DNA from: Bradyrhizobium manausense
Lineage (GTDB): Bacteria > Pseudomonadota > Alphaproteobacteria > Rhizobiales > Xanthobacteraceae
DNA: 64,000 nt
Assembly (NCBI RefSeq): GCF_018130615.1
Contig: NZ_JAFCKB010000004.1
Location: forward strand, 1-64,000
Direction of reading: 5' to 3'
Shown: piece after piece, positions 1-7,983 of the stretch
How the letters are laid out: each line of letters starts with the position of its first letter
How positions within the stretch are numbered: the stretch's first letter is position 1
The notes under the pieces: generated by a model
Databases searched by the model: none
Seen by the model: only the letters and a program-made list of their open reading frames with translations
Told to the model about the DNA's origin: nothing
Program-made: the position numbers and the translations under genes

Positions 1-185
1 AACTCGGTGGAGCGATGCTCGACGAACATGTCGAACTCCTCGAACGATCCCTTGTCGAGCAGGAGCTCGATGCGCTCCCGCGCCGTCAGCTTGCCGCGGG
101 CGTGCTGCGCCTCGATGCGCTTCTCGCCGCCGCCGAGCTTTGCACCGGCACGACGATCTTCAAGGGCATCCAGGATATGTTTCAT
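1..185 (-). CDS. pccB: Propionyl-CoA carboxylase beta subunit, N-terminal part (cut by window edge)
   Basis: Sixty-one codons are visible and the gene runs off the left edge. The product starts [20 protein letters not shown] and continues with [20 protein letters not shown] and [11 protein letters not shown], the characteristic opening of the carboxyltransferase (beta) subunit of propionyl-CoA carboxylase. The family carboxylates propionyl-CoA to methylmalonyl-CoA together with a biotin-carrying alpha subunit in the cytoplasm. The ATG at 185 has a GGGAG ribosome site about 4-5 nt upstream. The catalytic carboxyltransferase domains lie outside the window, so a paralogue such as a methylcrotonyl- or geranyl-CoA carboxylase beta chain is not formally excluded, although this opening best fits PccB. 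Confidence 0.85.
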   Translation of the reverse strand, partial: MKHILDALEDRRAGAKLGGGEKRIEAQHARGKLTARERIELLLDKGSFEEFDMFVEHRSTE

Positions 186-330
186 TTGCTCCCGCCAGTT
201 CTTAAGCCTTAAGTGACCTGGGTTCTAACACGGCATTTTGCAGGGCGGGAAGCGGCTTTCGGTGCCGCAGGGCTGCCCTGCCGCAGCGTGAAAGCGCAAG
301 GAATTCCAGAGTTTTGCCCGGGAGACTAGC

Positions 331-735
331 ATGAGCGAAGCAACGGCCGAGACCGGCGCGGCAACGGGCGGCGTCAAGATCCTGCTGCGGCTGGAAGGCC
401 TGACCTTGTTTGCTGGGATGGTGGTGCTCTACTGGGCCTGGGACGGCTCCTGGACGGTGTTCGCCCTGCTCTTCCTCGTCCCCGATCTCAGCTTCTTGGC
501 CTATCTTGCCGACGCCAAATTCGGCGCGCTGGTCTACAATGCTGCCCACAGCTACATGGCGCCGGTGGCGCTGCTGACGCTGGGCTTCGGCGTCGCCTCG
601 CCCCTCACCTTGTCCATCGCCTTGATCTGGCTCGCCCATATCGGCATCGACCGGGCGTTGGGCTACGGCCTGAAATATTCCGCCGGCTTCGGCTTTACCC
701 ATCTGGGGCGGATCGGCCGGCAGAGCCGCACCTGA
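331..735 (+). CDS. DUF4260-type small membrane protein
   Basis: The 134-residue protein has a short polar N-terminus, then about four hydrophobic segments (near residues 25-40, 45-60, 75-100 and 105-115) and a basic tail ending GRIGRQSRT. The motifs YNAAHSY, WLAHIGIDRALGYGLKY and GFTHLG match what I remember of the DUF4260 family, inner-membrane proteins of unknown function. The ATG follows a GGGAG site. It is divergent from pccB across a 145-nt gap and stands alone. No catalytic motif is visible and no function is proposed. Confidence 0.75.
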   Translation: MSEATAETGAATGGVKILLRLEGLTLFAGMVVLYWAWDGSWTVFALLFLVPDLSFLAYLADAKFGALVYNAAHSYMAPVALLTLGFGVASPLTLSIALIWLAHIGIDRALGYGLKYSAGFGFTHLGRIGRQSRT

Positions 736-900
736 CCCGCGCGCGATTTGGCGGCGGATGGCCGTCATTTTGTCACGCCGCGCCGGTTGACCGGGTCCGC
801 CGATTCAGGCTTGCTCACGTCACGATCAGGCGCCGAATGTTGCGTGAGCTCAGTCGGTACGGCGGCGGTCATCACGTCCGGCTGCAAGCAAGCATCGCCC

Positions 901-1497
901 ATGTCCGCCACGGTCGTTCCCCTGCCTCCGAACAGCGCATCCGACACCACTGACTTCCTGCGGCGAATGGCCAGCATGGTGTCGGGACGGAATGGCGAGA
1001 TGCTGCTGCGCGCGGCCAGCCTGATCGAGTCGCTGACGCAGCGGGCGATGTCGGCCGAGCGGCTGTTTCACGAACAGCAGGAAGAGAGCAAGCGCCATGC
1101 CGAGCGGCATCAGGCCGTCGAGCTTGCCTCCAACGCCATGGTCAGCCAGATCGCCGCGCTGCGGACGCAGCTTGCCGAAGTCACCGCGGCCGCCGCCGCC
1201 GAACGGGCCGCGTTCGACACCGAGCGCGGCAAGCTGCTCGGCCTGATGCGGGATGCCGAAAACCACATCGGCAAGCTCACGACCGAGCTCGATAGCCTGC
1301 GCGCCTCGGTCGACGCATTCAACGAGACCGTCGTCTCCGTGCCGATCGAGGTGCTGCGGTTGGCGCGGACCCAATTCGACTATCTCTCCAGCGGCTTTGC
1401 GCGGAAGGGCGACGTGATCTCGCAGGCAATGAGCGAGATCGGCGGCTTCGCCATCGACCAGGCGCTGACGGTAAAGCAGCCGACCGACAAGGCGTGA
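901..1497 (+). CDS. Hypothetical coiled-coil protein
   Basis: A 198-residue soluble protein starting at MSATVVPLPP. Residues about 50-140 (ERLFHEQQEESKRHAERHQ onward) are rich in E, A, L, Q and R with heptad spacing and look like a long coiled coil. The C-terminal part (FDYLSSGFARKGDVISQAMSEIGGFAID) is more globular. The frame stays open upstream to 748, but the upstream stretch is low-complexity with rare residues and the 901 ATG opens a typical N-terminus; no strong ribosome site decides it. I do not recognise a family. It is a plausible real gene because of length, codon bias and composition. Confidence 0.55.
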   Translation: MSATVVPLPPNSASDTTDFLRRMASMVSGRNGEMLLRAASLIESLTQRAMSAERLFHEQQEESKRHAERHQAVELASNAMVSQIAALRTQLAEVTAAAAAERAAFDTERGKLLGLMRDAENHIGKLTTELDSLRASVDAFNETVVSVPIEVLRLARTQFDYLSSGFARKGDVISQAMSEIGGFAIDQALTVKQPTDKA

Positions 1498-1513
1498 TGC
1501 GCCCGCGCGCAAA

Positions 1514-1542
1514 TTGACAGCGCGCACGCTCGTTGATCTACT
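1514..1542 (+). promoter_or_regulatory. Candidate sigma70-type promoter for the hydrolase gene
   Basis: TTGACA at 1514-1519 is followed after 17 nt by TCTACT at 1537-1542, 27 nt before the ATG at 1569. The -35 box is perfect and the -10 box is reasonable. No other gene intervenes. Confidence 0.5.
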
Positions 1543-1568
1543 TCCTAAAAATCACAAGGGAAGATCCC

Positions 1569-2561
1569 ATGCCGACGGCATTCCGCGTCGTTGCAGCGCT
1601 CATCGCGCTTTGCGTTTCAACTGCGCTCGCCGGCGCCCAATCGCTGCCGAAGGAAGCCGCGGCTCGAGTCGAGATCTTCCCGATCCCGTCACTCACCCTA
1701 TCCGACCAGCAATTTCTCAGCGGCGATGCAACCGCCGGTAAACCGGTCACGGTCGCCGGCGAATTCCGCGTCGCGCAGGGGGCAGGCAAGATGCCGGTCG
1801 TGGTGCTGATGCACGGCTCGAGCGGCGTCGGCGCCACCACTGAAGCCTGGGTGCACGAATTCAACGCCATGGGCATCTCGACCTTCGTGATCGACGGCTT
1901 TACCGGCCGCGGGCTCACCGTGGTTGGACCGAACCAGGCCCTACTCGGACGGCTCAATCTCATCATCGACATCTATCGCTCGCTGGAGATTTTGGCGAAG
2001 CATCCGCGCGTCGATCCCGATCGCATCGTGCTGATGGGCTTTTCGCGCGGCGGCCAGGCGACGCTCTATGCGAGCCTCGACCGCTTCCACAAGCTCTGGA
2101 ACAAGTCCGGTTTGCAGTTCGCGGCCTACATTCCGTTCTATCCGGATTGCTCGACCACGTATCAGACCGACACCGAAGTCGCGGCGCGCCCCATCCGCAT
2201 CTTCCACGGCACGCCTGATGATTATAACCCCGTGAGGAGCTGCAAGGCCTTCGTCGAGCGGCTCAAGACCGCGGGCCGCGATGTCGCGCTGACCGAATAC
2301 CCCGACAGCGCACACGGCTTCGACAGCGGCCTGCTCGGCGTCAACACGGTGACGGTCTCGGCCAACGCGCAGACCGTGCGCAACTGCCATATCAAGGAAG
2401 GCGACGGCGGCGTGCTGATGAACGGCGATACCAATGCGCCCTTCACCTACAAGGATCCTTGCGTCGAGCTCAACCCACATGTCGGTGGCAATTCGACGAC
2501 GGCTGCGGAGTCGCGAAAAGCAGTGGTGGAATTTTTGCAGGCGTTATTCAAGTTGGGGTAG
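1569..2561 (+). CDS. Secreted dienelactone-hydrolase-family alpha/beta hydrolase
   Basis: The 330-residue protein opens with a signal peptide (MPTAFRVVAALIALCVSTAL, cleavage near AGA-QS). The alpha/beta-hydrolase core shows VVVLMHGSSGVG (oxyanion region), the nucleophile elbow GFSRGG, an acid-loop candidate HGTPDDYNP and the histidine loop PDSAHGFDS, the order expected for dienelactone hydrolase-like enzymes. The substrate is unknown; the family cleaves lactones or small esters. The ATG at 1569 was chosen over an in-frame TTG at 1533 because it has an AAGGGAAG ribosome site and starts the signal peptide. A good promoter lies just upstream, so it is probably transcribed alone. Confidence 0.8.
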   Translation: MPTAFRVVAALIALCVSTALAGAQSLPKEAAARVEIFPIPSLTLSDQQFLSGDATAGKPVTVAGEFRVAQGAGKMPVVVLMHGSSGVGATTEAWVHEFNAMGISTFVIDGFTGRGLTVVGPNQALLGRLNLIIDIYRSLEILAKHPRVDPDRIVLMGFSRGGQATLYASLDRFHKLWNKSGLQFAAYIPFYPDCSTTYQTDTEVAARPIRIFHGTPDDYNPVRSCKAFVERLKTAGRDVALTEYPDSAHGFDSGLLGVNTVTVSANAQTVRNCHIKEGDGGVLMNGDTNAPFTYKDPCVELNPHVGGNSTTAAESRKAVVEFLQALFKLG

Positions 2562-2574
2562 CAGCCCTACACTC

Positions 2575-2654
2575 CGTCAGTGCGAGCGCAGCGAAGCAAT
2601 CCAGAGTCCCTCCGCAGAAAGATTCCGGATTGCTTCGCCGCGCTCGCACTGACG
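2575..2654. repeat. Palindromic intergenic repeat (GCGAAGCAATCC type)
   Basis: An 80-nt imperfect palindrome: the left arm CGTCAGTGCGAGCGC then GAAGCAATCC pairs with the right arm GGATTGCTTCGC then GCGCTCGCACTGACG. This type of element is widely scattered in alphaproteobacterial genomes (recalled). It sits between the convergent hydrolase and FlhB-like genes and could also act as a transcript end. Confidence 0.75.
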
Positions 2655-2683
2655 CATGGAGAGATGCGCGCCAGTGTCGTGTG

Positions 2684-2947
2684 TCAGCGCCCCCGGCCTG
2701 ACATGCGCAGCACGAACACCAGCACCTCAGCTACAGCCTTGTAGAGATCGGGCGGAATCTCCTCGCCGAGCTCGACCTTGGAGAGTGCGCCGGCCAGCAC
2801 CTCATTCTCCTCGATCGGGATATCGTGGGCCTTGGCGATCTCGACGATCTTGGCACCGATCGTGCCCTTGCCCTTGGCGACGACGACAGGCGCGCCAGAG
2901 CCCTTCTCGTAGTGCAGCGCGATCGCGAGCTTGGATGGATCGCTCAT
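2684..2947 (-). CDS. FlhB C-terminal-domain-like protein (EscU/YscU/HrcU family)
   Basis: The 87-residue protein corresponds only to the cytoplasmic export-switch domain of FlhB/YscU: LAIALHYEKGSGAPVVVAKGKG, IVEIAKAHDIPIEENEVLAGAL and EIPPDLYKAVAEVLVFVLR are the usual blocks. The membrane half of FlhB and the self-cleaving NPTH motif are absent. The family member often called FhlB-like or YlqH has been linked to FliK-like partners. The start codon overlaps the end of the FliK-like gene by 4 nt (ATGA), so the two are translationally coupled. It probably acts in substrate switching of flagellar export, but that is inferred from family and context. Confidence 0.85.
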   Translation of the reverse strand: MSDPSKLAIALHYEKGSGAPVVVAKGKGTIGAKIVEIAKAHDIPIEENEVLAGALSKVELGEEIPPDLYKAVAEVLVFVLRMSGRGR

Positions 2948-4584
2948 GTGGCGCGATCCAGGAAATGGCCGGCGCGAGCGGGTGCCTGCTGCGGCGGTGT
3001 GCCGTCGCGCACCACGATGTCGCCAGGCTTGAGGTCCGCTTTGGTCAGTGCCTGATTGAGCTCACCGATCCCGGCGCGGAGCTGCTGTGCCGTCGCCGGC
3101 CGCTCGGCCCACATCCGCACAAAGGTCTTGTCGCCGTTGAGTGTGATCAGCGCGTGCACGGGACCGCTGGGCTCGACATTGAGCGTAAAGCGCGCGCGCC
3201 AGGCGCGCTTGGCGGGATCTGGCGTTTCATTGCCGCCATCGCGCGAAATCTCGAATTGCGCCATCGCGGTGCCCTGCGGGGTCGCAAATGGAATCTCGAA
3301 ATTCCACTGCGGCACGGTCGGATCGACGCGATGCCCGCCGGCGTCGGTGCGGTCGGGCAGCGACGCCACCTGCAGCAGGGTCTGCCGCGCGATCGCGGCA
3401 TCCGTCTCGTCGAGCAGCCGACGTACGGTCGCAGCGAGCGGCGCGTCCGGCGCGAGCGATGGCAAAGCGATCGGTTGCGACGACGGCAGTGCGCCGCGGA
3501 ACGGCGGTGGCGTCGTGGTACGCGCGGCCGCTTCGAAGACGTGGCTGTCGGGCACGGCCTTGTTCGAGCCCGGCACATTGCCGGTCATGCGCGGCAGGCT
3601 TTGCGTGACCTCTTGCAGCAAGGTCGCGGCAAGACCCGCGGAGATGGTTCGCGGGAGGGCCGCCTGCGGCGTTTCGCGGGCCGTGCCTGCCAACACGACG
3701 GCCGTAGGCACAGCTTCGCGCGGCAATTGCGCGGGTTGGGCAACCCCCGCCTCCGGCGATGGCAACGCCGCCTGCGCAGCTTCGCCCGTCACCCGCAGCG
3801 CTGAAGCTGCAATCTGCGATGTGGCCGGAAGGCTGGACGGCAGTGCGATGCTTGGCGCTGCGACTTGTGGCGCGGCGGTCTCGAGCGCGCCCGATGTCGC
3901 CGCCAGCGTCTGGCGCAGCACCAGCAGCGCCGCCTTCAGGTCCGGCACCGGGCCTGACGGCAGCGTCGCGCCGGACGCAAGCGAGGCCTCGAGAAACAGG
4001 CCCGACTTCTGAAAGGCGGATTCGATATCGCCGCCATCGAGGGCGGTATTGAGCGGCGTCTGTTGCGCCAGCACGTCCAGCACGGCCTGCTTCAGGCCAG
4101 CAGGCAGATCGCTGCCGGTGACGACCGAGGCCAGATTGGCGAACAGCGGCGCCTGGCTGCCCTGCTTGGTTACGGCCTCGGCAGAAGCAACCGTAACGGC
4201 AACCTGCTCGGCCGGCGTCAGGGGATTGCGGACCGCGGTCGCGGATGGCGCAAGCGGCGGGCCGTCAACCAGCGAGGCCGCCGCCGGCGTCAGCGTGACC
4301 TGATCGGCGCTTGCCTCGCCTGCGCCGTTGACGACGGCAAGCCGGATGGTGCCGTCGTTCTGCGACACCGCGAGCTGGAGGTTTTGTCCTGGTGTCAGCG
4401 ACACCTCCGACATCACGTCCATCGACAGATTGGCGATCGCAATCCGCACCAGATTGTCCGCGAGCACGCTGACAACCCTGGCATCGACCACGCTTCCGGC
4501 CTGAAGCACAAGATCAGGCGTCGTCGCATCAGCCACGGGGCTGGCGGCACTGACGGGAAGGATCGAGCTTATCGGCGTCGGCAT
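2944..4584 (-). CDS. Flagellar hook-length control protein FliK-like
   Basis: The 546-residue protein has a short N-terminal block (VDARVVSVLADNLVRIAIAN), a long Ala/Pro/Thr-rich low-complexity middle (about residues 110-400) and a conserved C-terminal domain from about residue 425 (PQWNFEIPF, MAQFEISRDG, RFTLNVEPSGPVHALITLNG, VRMWAERPATAQQLRAGIGE). This ruler-plus-switch arrangement is that of FliK, which measures hook length and switches the flagellar export gate. It overlaps the FlhB-like gene by 4 nt. No other flagellar gene is in the window, so the pair is an orphan unit. FliK was not given as a symbol because Bradyrhizobium may carry a separate canonical fliK. Confidence 0.8.
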   Translation of the reverse strand: MPTPISSILPVSAASPVADATTPDLVLQAGSVVDARVVSVLADNLVRIAIANLSMDVMSEVSLTPGQNLQLAVSQNDGTIRLAVVNGAGEASADQVTLTPAAASLVDGPPLAPSATAVRNPLTPAEQVAVTVASAEAVTKQGSQAPLFANLASVVTGSDLPAGLKQAVLDVLAQQTPLNTALDGGDIESAFQKSGLFLEASLASGATLPSGPVPDLKAALLVLRQTLAATSGALETAAPQVAAPSIALPSSLPATSQIAASALRVTGEAAQAALPSPEAGVAQPAQLPREAVPTAVVLAGTARETPQAALPRTISAGLAATLLQEVTQSLPRMTGNVPGSNKAVPDSHVFEAAARTTTPPPFRGALPSSQPIALPSLAPDAPLAATVRRLLDETDAAIARQTLLQVASLPDRTDAGGHRVDPTVPQWNFEIPFATPQGTAMAQFEISRDGGNETPDPAKRAWRARFTLNVEPSGPVHALITLNGDKTFVRMWAERPATAQQLRAGIGELNQALTKADLKPGDIVVRDGTPPQQAPARAGHFLDRAT

Positions 4585-4638
4585 CTCGGGGGCCCGGACA
4601 TCTGGCCCCCACCCTAAGGCTCCGTCGTAAACCTCTCG

Positions 4639-5433
4639 TTAAGGACCTTTGACCGGGGCCGGATTAACGGCAGCCAGCACAGTCACGGCGGCCTCGAAGT
4701 CCCTGAGGCGCGTGGCCCGGCGGGCGGCCGCCTCCTCATCCACGCCCCATTGGTCGATGTTCCAGTCCTCATCGACGTGGGCAGCGGCCCAGACCTGGTC
4801 GGCGTCACGCACGCCATGGGCCAGGGCCAGCGCCAACAGCGCCGAGCCGGTTAGGGTCGTCACCACATGGAGGGCCGCGACCGACCAGGCATCCACCGGC
4901 AGCGCGGCGCGGGCAGCCCGGAGCGCCTCGTCCGGTTGCTTCACATGCATGATGCCTTCAGAGAGGATGAAATGCGCCCCCAGCGCCTCCGCGGCCCAGA
5001 ACAGCACGGGGTCCCAGTGCTCGGTCTCGCGGGCGACCAGCCCCTCGGGATGGCCGGCACGATAAAACAGCAAATCCGTCTCGAAGTATTTCGCGAGGTC
5101 ATCGGTGACGAGGTCGACGCGATCGACGACGCCCTCAACCACGCTGTTGGCGATCCGCGTCAGCGGCATGGTCACTGGATCGATCGCCTCGCCCTGGGCG
5201 GCCCATTCCGCGGCCACCGCATCGGCGAGCGTCCGCGAAGGTATCACCACCTGGCGGGCGGAGGGTGTGCGGATCGGCTTGCCGTCGAGCGTGATGGCAA
5301 AACCGCCCTCGGCCTCGGTGGCGCCGGCCTCCTTGTAGAAGCGCTTGCGCTGCGGTGTCCGTGCCGACGCGCGCGCCGATTCCCGGGGATCCGGCGGCGG
5401 CTGGCTGGCTGCATCTTCGAACAATTCGCGCAT
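4639..5433 (-). CDS. ATP12-family F1-ATPase assembly chaperone
   Basis: The 264-residue protein matches ATP12: RKRFYKEAGATEAEGGFAITLDGKPIRTP, VAAEWAAQGEAIDPVTMPLTRIAN, YFETDLLFYRA and EHWDPVLFWAAEALGAHF are the family blocks. In mitochondria Atp12 binds the F1 alpha subunit during assembly; alphaproteobacteria keep the homologue, and its role here is inferred to be similar. The first about 30 residues are polar and Pro/Arg-rich. The gene lies 54 nt upstream of the FliK-like gene on the same strand and is divergent from the small secreted protein at 5509, 75 nt away. Confidence 0.9.
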   Translation of the reverse strand: MRELFEDAASQPPPDPRESARASARTPQRKRFYKEAGATEAEGGFAITLDGKPIRTPSARQVVIPSRTLADAVAAEWAAQGEAIDPVTMPLTRIANSVVEGVVDRVDLVTDDLAKYFETDLLFYRAGHPEGLVARETEHWDPVLFWAAEALGAHFILSEGIMHVKQPDEALRAARAALPVDAWSVAALHVVTTLTGSALLALALAHGVRDADQVWAAAHVDEDWNIDQWGVDEEAAARRATRLRDFEAAVTVLAAVNPAPVKGP

Positions 5434-5508
5434 GTGAGTTTTCGGTCCCGGTCGCTGGATGCTAGGCTTTTAAAGTAAGACTTGCGGCCGATAAAGCGAG
5501 CGGCGGGC

Positions 5509-5955
5509 ATGAGGGAACTTGCGGGGATTGTGGCCCTGTTCACCGGGCTTTGGCTGGCCGCGGCCGAAGCCGGCTTTCGCACCCCGGAATCGCTGATCCG
5601 TAACGTCTACGCTTATTACGGCGAGGGTGCGCCGGAGCTGTCCAAGGGCCTGCCGCGGGACGATGCGACCACCCGGCAATTCTTCGACCCAAGCCTGCGC
5701 AAGGCGTGGTCCGCGCCGCGCAGCGAACCCTATGATTTCCTGGTGCAGAGCCCGAGCTGGAAGCTCGGCGCGATCACGATCGCAATCGTCCGCAGGCAAT
5801 ACGACAAGACCTATGTGGCTGCGAATTTCGACAATCGCGGCCGGAAGGTCACGCTGAACTTCATCCTGGTCAACGGTCGCGAGGGCTGGCTGATCACGGA
5901 TGTCGAAAGCCCGCATGACAGTTTGCGGATGTTTCTGGAGCAGTTTCGGAATTAG
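5509..5955 (+). CDS. Small secreted hypothetical protein
   Basis: The 148-residue protein begins MRELAGIVALFTGLWLAAAEA, a short signal-peptide-like segment, followed by a domain with ESLIRNVYAYYGEG, FFDPSLRKAWSAP, FDNRGRKVTLNFILVNGREGWLITDV. The layout resembles small NTF2-like or DUF3828-type periplasmic proteins, but I cannot assign a family with certainty. The ATG at 5509 was preferred over an in-frame TTG at 5482 because it places the hydrophobic segment at the N-terminus. It converges with the pseudouridine synthase gene across a palindromic repeat. Confidence 0.6.
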   Translation: MRELAGIVALFTGLWLAAAEAGFRTPESLIRNVYAYYGEGAPELSKGLPRDDATTRQFFDPSLRKAWSAPRSEPYDFLVQSPSWKLGAITIAIVRRQYDKTYVAANFDNRGRKVTLNFILVNGREGWLITDVESPHDSLRMFLEQFRN

Positions 5956-5962
5956 CCACCGC

Positions 5963-6088
5963 TGTCATGCCCCGGCTTGACCGGGGCATCCAGTACGCCG
6001 CGGCTTCTCGGTTCAACCACAGCCGTCTCTGGAATACTGGCTCGCCCGGTCCTGATCCGCAATTGCGCACAAGGCCGGGCGACGACAT
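5963..6088. repeat. Dispersed intergenic repeat (CGCCCGG...TGTCATGCCCCGG type)
   Basis: Starts TGTCATGCCCCGGCTTGACC, contains ACGCCGCGGCTTCTCGG and CTGGAATACTGGCTCGCCCGG, and ends GGCCGGGCGACGACA. The two ends are rough inverted copies with internal short hairpins. From memory, this arrangement recurs in Bradyrhizobium intergenic regions. It fills the gap between convergent genes. Confidence 0.65.
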
Positions 6089-6100
6089 CGGAGAATGTGG

Positions 6101-7318
6101 CTACTCCTCCGGCGCGTTCTCGATCGGATCGAACCGGCTTGCATCCAGTCCGAGCAGATTCCAAGACTGCTGCATGTGCGGCGGCAGCGGCGCGGTCGCG
6201 TCGATCACGCCGCCGCGCGGATGCGGGATGACGATGCGGCGCGCGAGCAGGTGCAGCCGGTTCTGCAGGCCGCCCGGCAGCTGCCAGTTCTCGATGTTGA
6301 AATATTTGGGATCGCCGACGATGGGATGGCCGATATGGGCCATGTGGGCGCGCAGCTGGTGAGTACGACCCGTCACGGGCTTCAATGACACCCAGGTCAG
6401 CTTGTTGCCGGCGGTCTCGACCACCGCGTAATAGGTCACCGCGTGGCTGGCGCCCTCGTCGCCATGCTGGGCGATGCGCATGATGGTATCGTCCTCGCTC
6501 TCCTCCTTGGCAAGGAATGTCGAGATGCGGCCCTGCTTCGGCTTCGGCAGGCCCGGCACCAGCGCCCAATAGACTTTTCGTGCCGAGCGCGAGCGGAATG
6601 CCCCGGTCAGATGCGAGGCGGCAAAGCGCGTCTTGGCGATCAGCAGGCAGCCAGAGGTCTCGCGGTCGATGCGGTGCACGAGACGCGGCTTCTGGCCCTT
6701 GGAATCGCGCATCACCTCGAGCATCTGGTCGATGTGCCGCGTCATGCCCGAGCCGCCCTGCACGGCGAGTCCGGCGGGCTTGTTCAGGACGAGGACGTCG
6801 TCGTCCTCGTAGATCGTCATCTCCTTCAGCGCCTTGAGCGTCTTCTGCGCGGCCTCCGAGAGCTCGCCGACAACCTTCGGCGCGTCGAGCTTGAGCGGCG
6901 GAATGCGAACGCTCTGGCCCTCCTCCAGGCGATCCTTGCTGTCGACGCGCTTGCCGTCGACGCGCAGCTCGCCTTTACGCACGACGCGCTGAATGTGGGA
7001 GAACGACAGGCCGGGAAACCGCGCTTCGAGAAAGCGATCGACGCGCATATTATTCTCGTCAGCCGTCACCGTGACGGTCTGCACCTTGGTCGGCAACAGC
7101 GCCTCGACGGACTTGGCCGGCGCGGCCCTTTCCACTTCAGCCCTCTCGAGCTTAGCCTTGGGCGGACGCCGCTCGGCGCGCTCGCCCGCAAAGCGCGGCG
7201 GCTTGCCACCCGGGCGCGGCCCAGCCTTCTTCGCGCTCCGCGCCTTGAATGGACGCGATTCCTTGCGCTCATCGCGGTCCCGAGGCTGCGGGTTCATTCT
7301 CTTGATGCGACGACTCAT
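6101..7318 (-). CDS. RluA-family 23S rRNA pseudouridine synthase
   Basis: The 405-residue protein has a basic, disordered N-terminus (residues 1-75, rich in R, K, P), an S4 RNA-binding domain (about 91-140, MRVDRFLEARFPGLSFSHIQ) and a pseudouridine synthase domain with HRIDRETSG at 215-223; Asp218 is the catalytic aspartate. VTGRTHQLRAHMAHIGHPIVGD is the usual later motif. RluC-like enzymes with an S4 domain modify 23S rRNA. The start codon overlaps the higA stop by 4 nt, which puts this housekeeping-type gene at the end of a toxin-antitoxin transcript. Which uridine is modified cannot be read from the sequence. Confidence 0.9.
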   Translation of the reverse strand: MSRRIKRMNPQPRDRDERKESRPFKARSAKKAGPRPGGKPPRFAGERAERRPPKAKLERAEVERAAPAKSVEALLPTKVQTVTVTADENNMRVDRFLEARFPGLSFSHIQRVVRKGELRVDGKRVDSKDRLEEGQSVRIPPLKLDAPKVVGELSEAAQKTLKALKEMTIYEDDDVLVLNKPAGLAVQGGSGMTRHIDQMLEVMRDSKGQKPRLVHRIDRETSGCLLIAKTRFAASHLTGAFRSRSARKVYWALVPGLPKPKQGRISTFLAKEESEDDTIMRIAQHGDEGASHAVTYYAVVETAGNKLTWVSLKPVTGRTHQLRAHMAHIGHPIVGDPKYFNIENWQLPGGLQNRLHLLARRIVIPHPRGGVIDATAPLPPHMQQSWNLLGLDASRFDPIENAPEE

Positions 7319-7632
7319 GCGGTTTTTCCAAGCTTTCGTGTCGACTGCGCGTTGGCGCGGCGGGGCAGCGACGCAACTTTCGCGCCCACCTCTTTCTCCG
7401 CCAGTCGCAGCTCATATTGCTGTTGCAGGTTCATCCAGAACTGCGGACTCGTACCAAACCAGTGGCCCAAGCGCAGGGCCGTATCGGCGGTAACGCCGCG
7501 CTGTCCGTTGATGATACCGGTGATGCGATTGACCGGCACGTCGATCTGGCGCGCCAGCTCGGCGGCGGTAATGCCGAGTTCGTGCAGCTCTTCGGCAAGC
7601 TGTTCGCCGGGATGAATAGGCGTGCGGGGCAT
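7315..7632 (-). CDS. higA: HigA-type antitoxin (XRE helix-turn-helix)
   Basis: The 105-residue protein starts MPRTPIHPGEQLAEELHELG and has the helix-turn-helix ITAAELARQIDVPVNRITGIINGQR (about residues 20-44), then LGTSPQ-like block HWFGTSPQFWMNLQQQYEL, all typical of HigA addiction-module antidotes. HigA neutralises HigB and represses the operon. It starts 9 nt after the higB stop and ends in a 4-nt overlap with the pseudouridine synthase gene. The C-terminal 20 residues are basic and probably flexible. Confidence 0.93.
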   Translation of the reverse strand: MPRTPIHPGEQLAEELHELGITAAELARQIDVPVNRITGIINGQRGVTADTALRLGHWFGTSPQFWMNLQQQYELRLAEKEVGAKVASLPRRANAQSTRKLGKTA

Positions 7633-7641
7633 AAACTTCCT

Positions 7642-7926
7642 TCAGTGATAGTCGATGATCTCAACATCGATTGGACCGGGCGATCCCTCCGGCCAACCGA
7701 AGCAGATTCGCCATTGATCGTTGATCCGGATCGAGAACTGTCCAGCGCGATCGCCCTTTAGGGATTCAAGTCGATTGCCGGGCAATGCCGCCAAATCGGC
7801 CGGACTGGTCGCCGCGTCTAACCTGTCGAGGAGCGTCTCTGCCTGCCTGGCAAATCCTGTGAATTCCTTGACGTGCTGGCCAGCGGCAAATCGCTCGGTG
7901 CGCTTGTCGCGGTAGCTGACGATCAT
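7642..7926 (-). CDS. higB: HigB-type toxin, RelE/ParE superfamily
   Basis: The 94-residue protein MIVSYRDKRTERFAAGQHV...LESLKGDRAGQFSIRINDQWRICFGW...VEIIDYH is a complete HigB: the RLESLKGDR-GQFSIRINDQWRI core contains the basic and aromatic residues used by the family to cleave mRNA at the ribosome. It precedes its antitoxin, the order seen in higBA loci. No truncation or frameshift is seen, so the toxin looks active. A palindrome at 7945-7963 just upstream is the likely HigA operator. Confidence 0.93.
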   Translation of the reverse strand: MIVSYRDKRTERFAAGQHVKEFTGFARQAETLLDRLDAATSPADLAALPGNRLESLKGDRAGQFSIRINDQWRICFGWPEGSPGPIDVEIIDYH

Positions 7927-7944
7927 TGCCTAAATCTAAGCAGG

Positions 7945-7963
7945 ATTTACGAGTTACGTAAAT
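7945..7963. promoter_or_regulatory. Candidate HigA operator palindrome
   Basis: ATTTACG (7945-7951) and CGTAAAT (7957-7963) are perfect inverted arms separated by 5 nt, 19 nt ahead of the higB start. The 57-nt gap is strikingly AT-rich against its surroundings. Position and symmetry fit autoregulation by HigA; this is inference. Confidence 0.6.
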
Positions 7964-7983
7964 AGTAAACTTGATCGAAGCGC

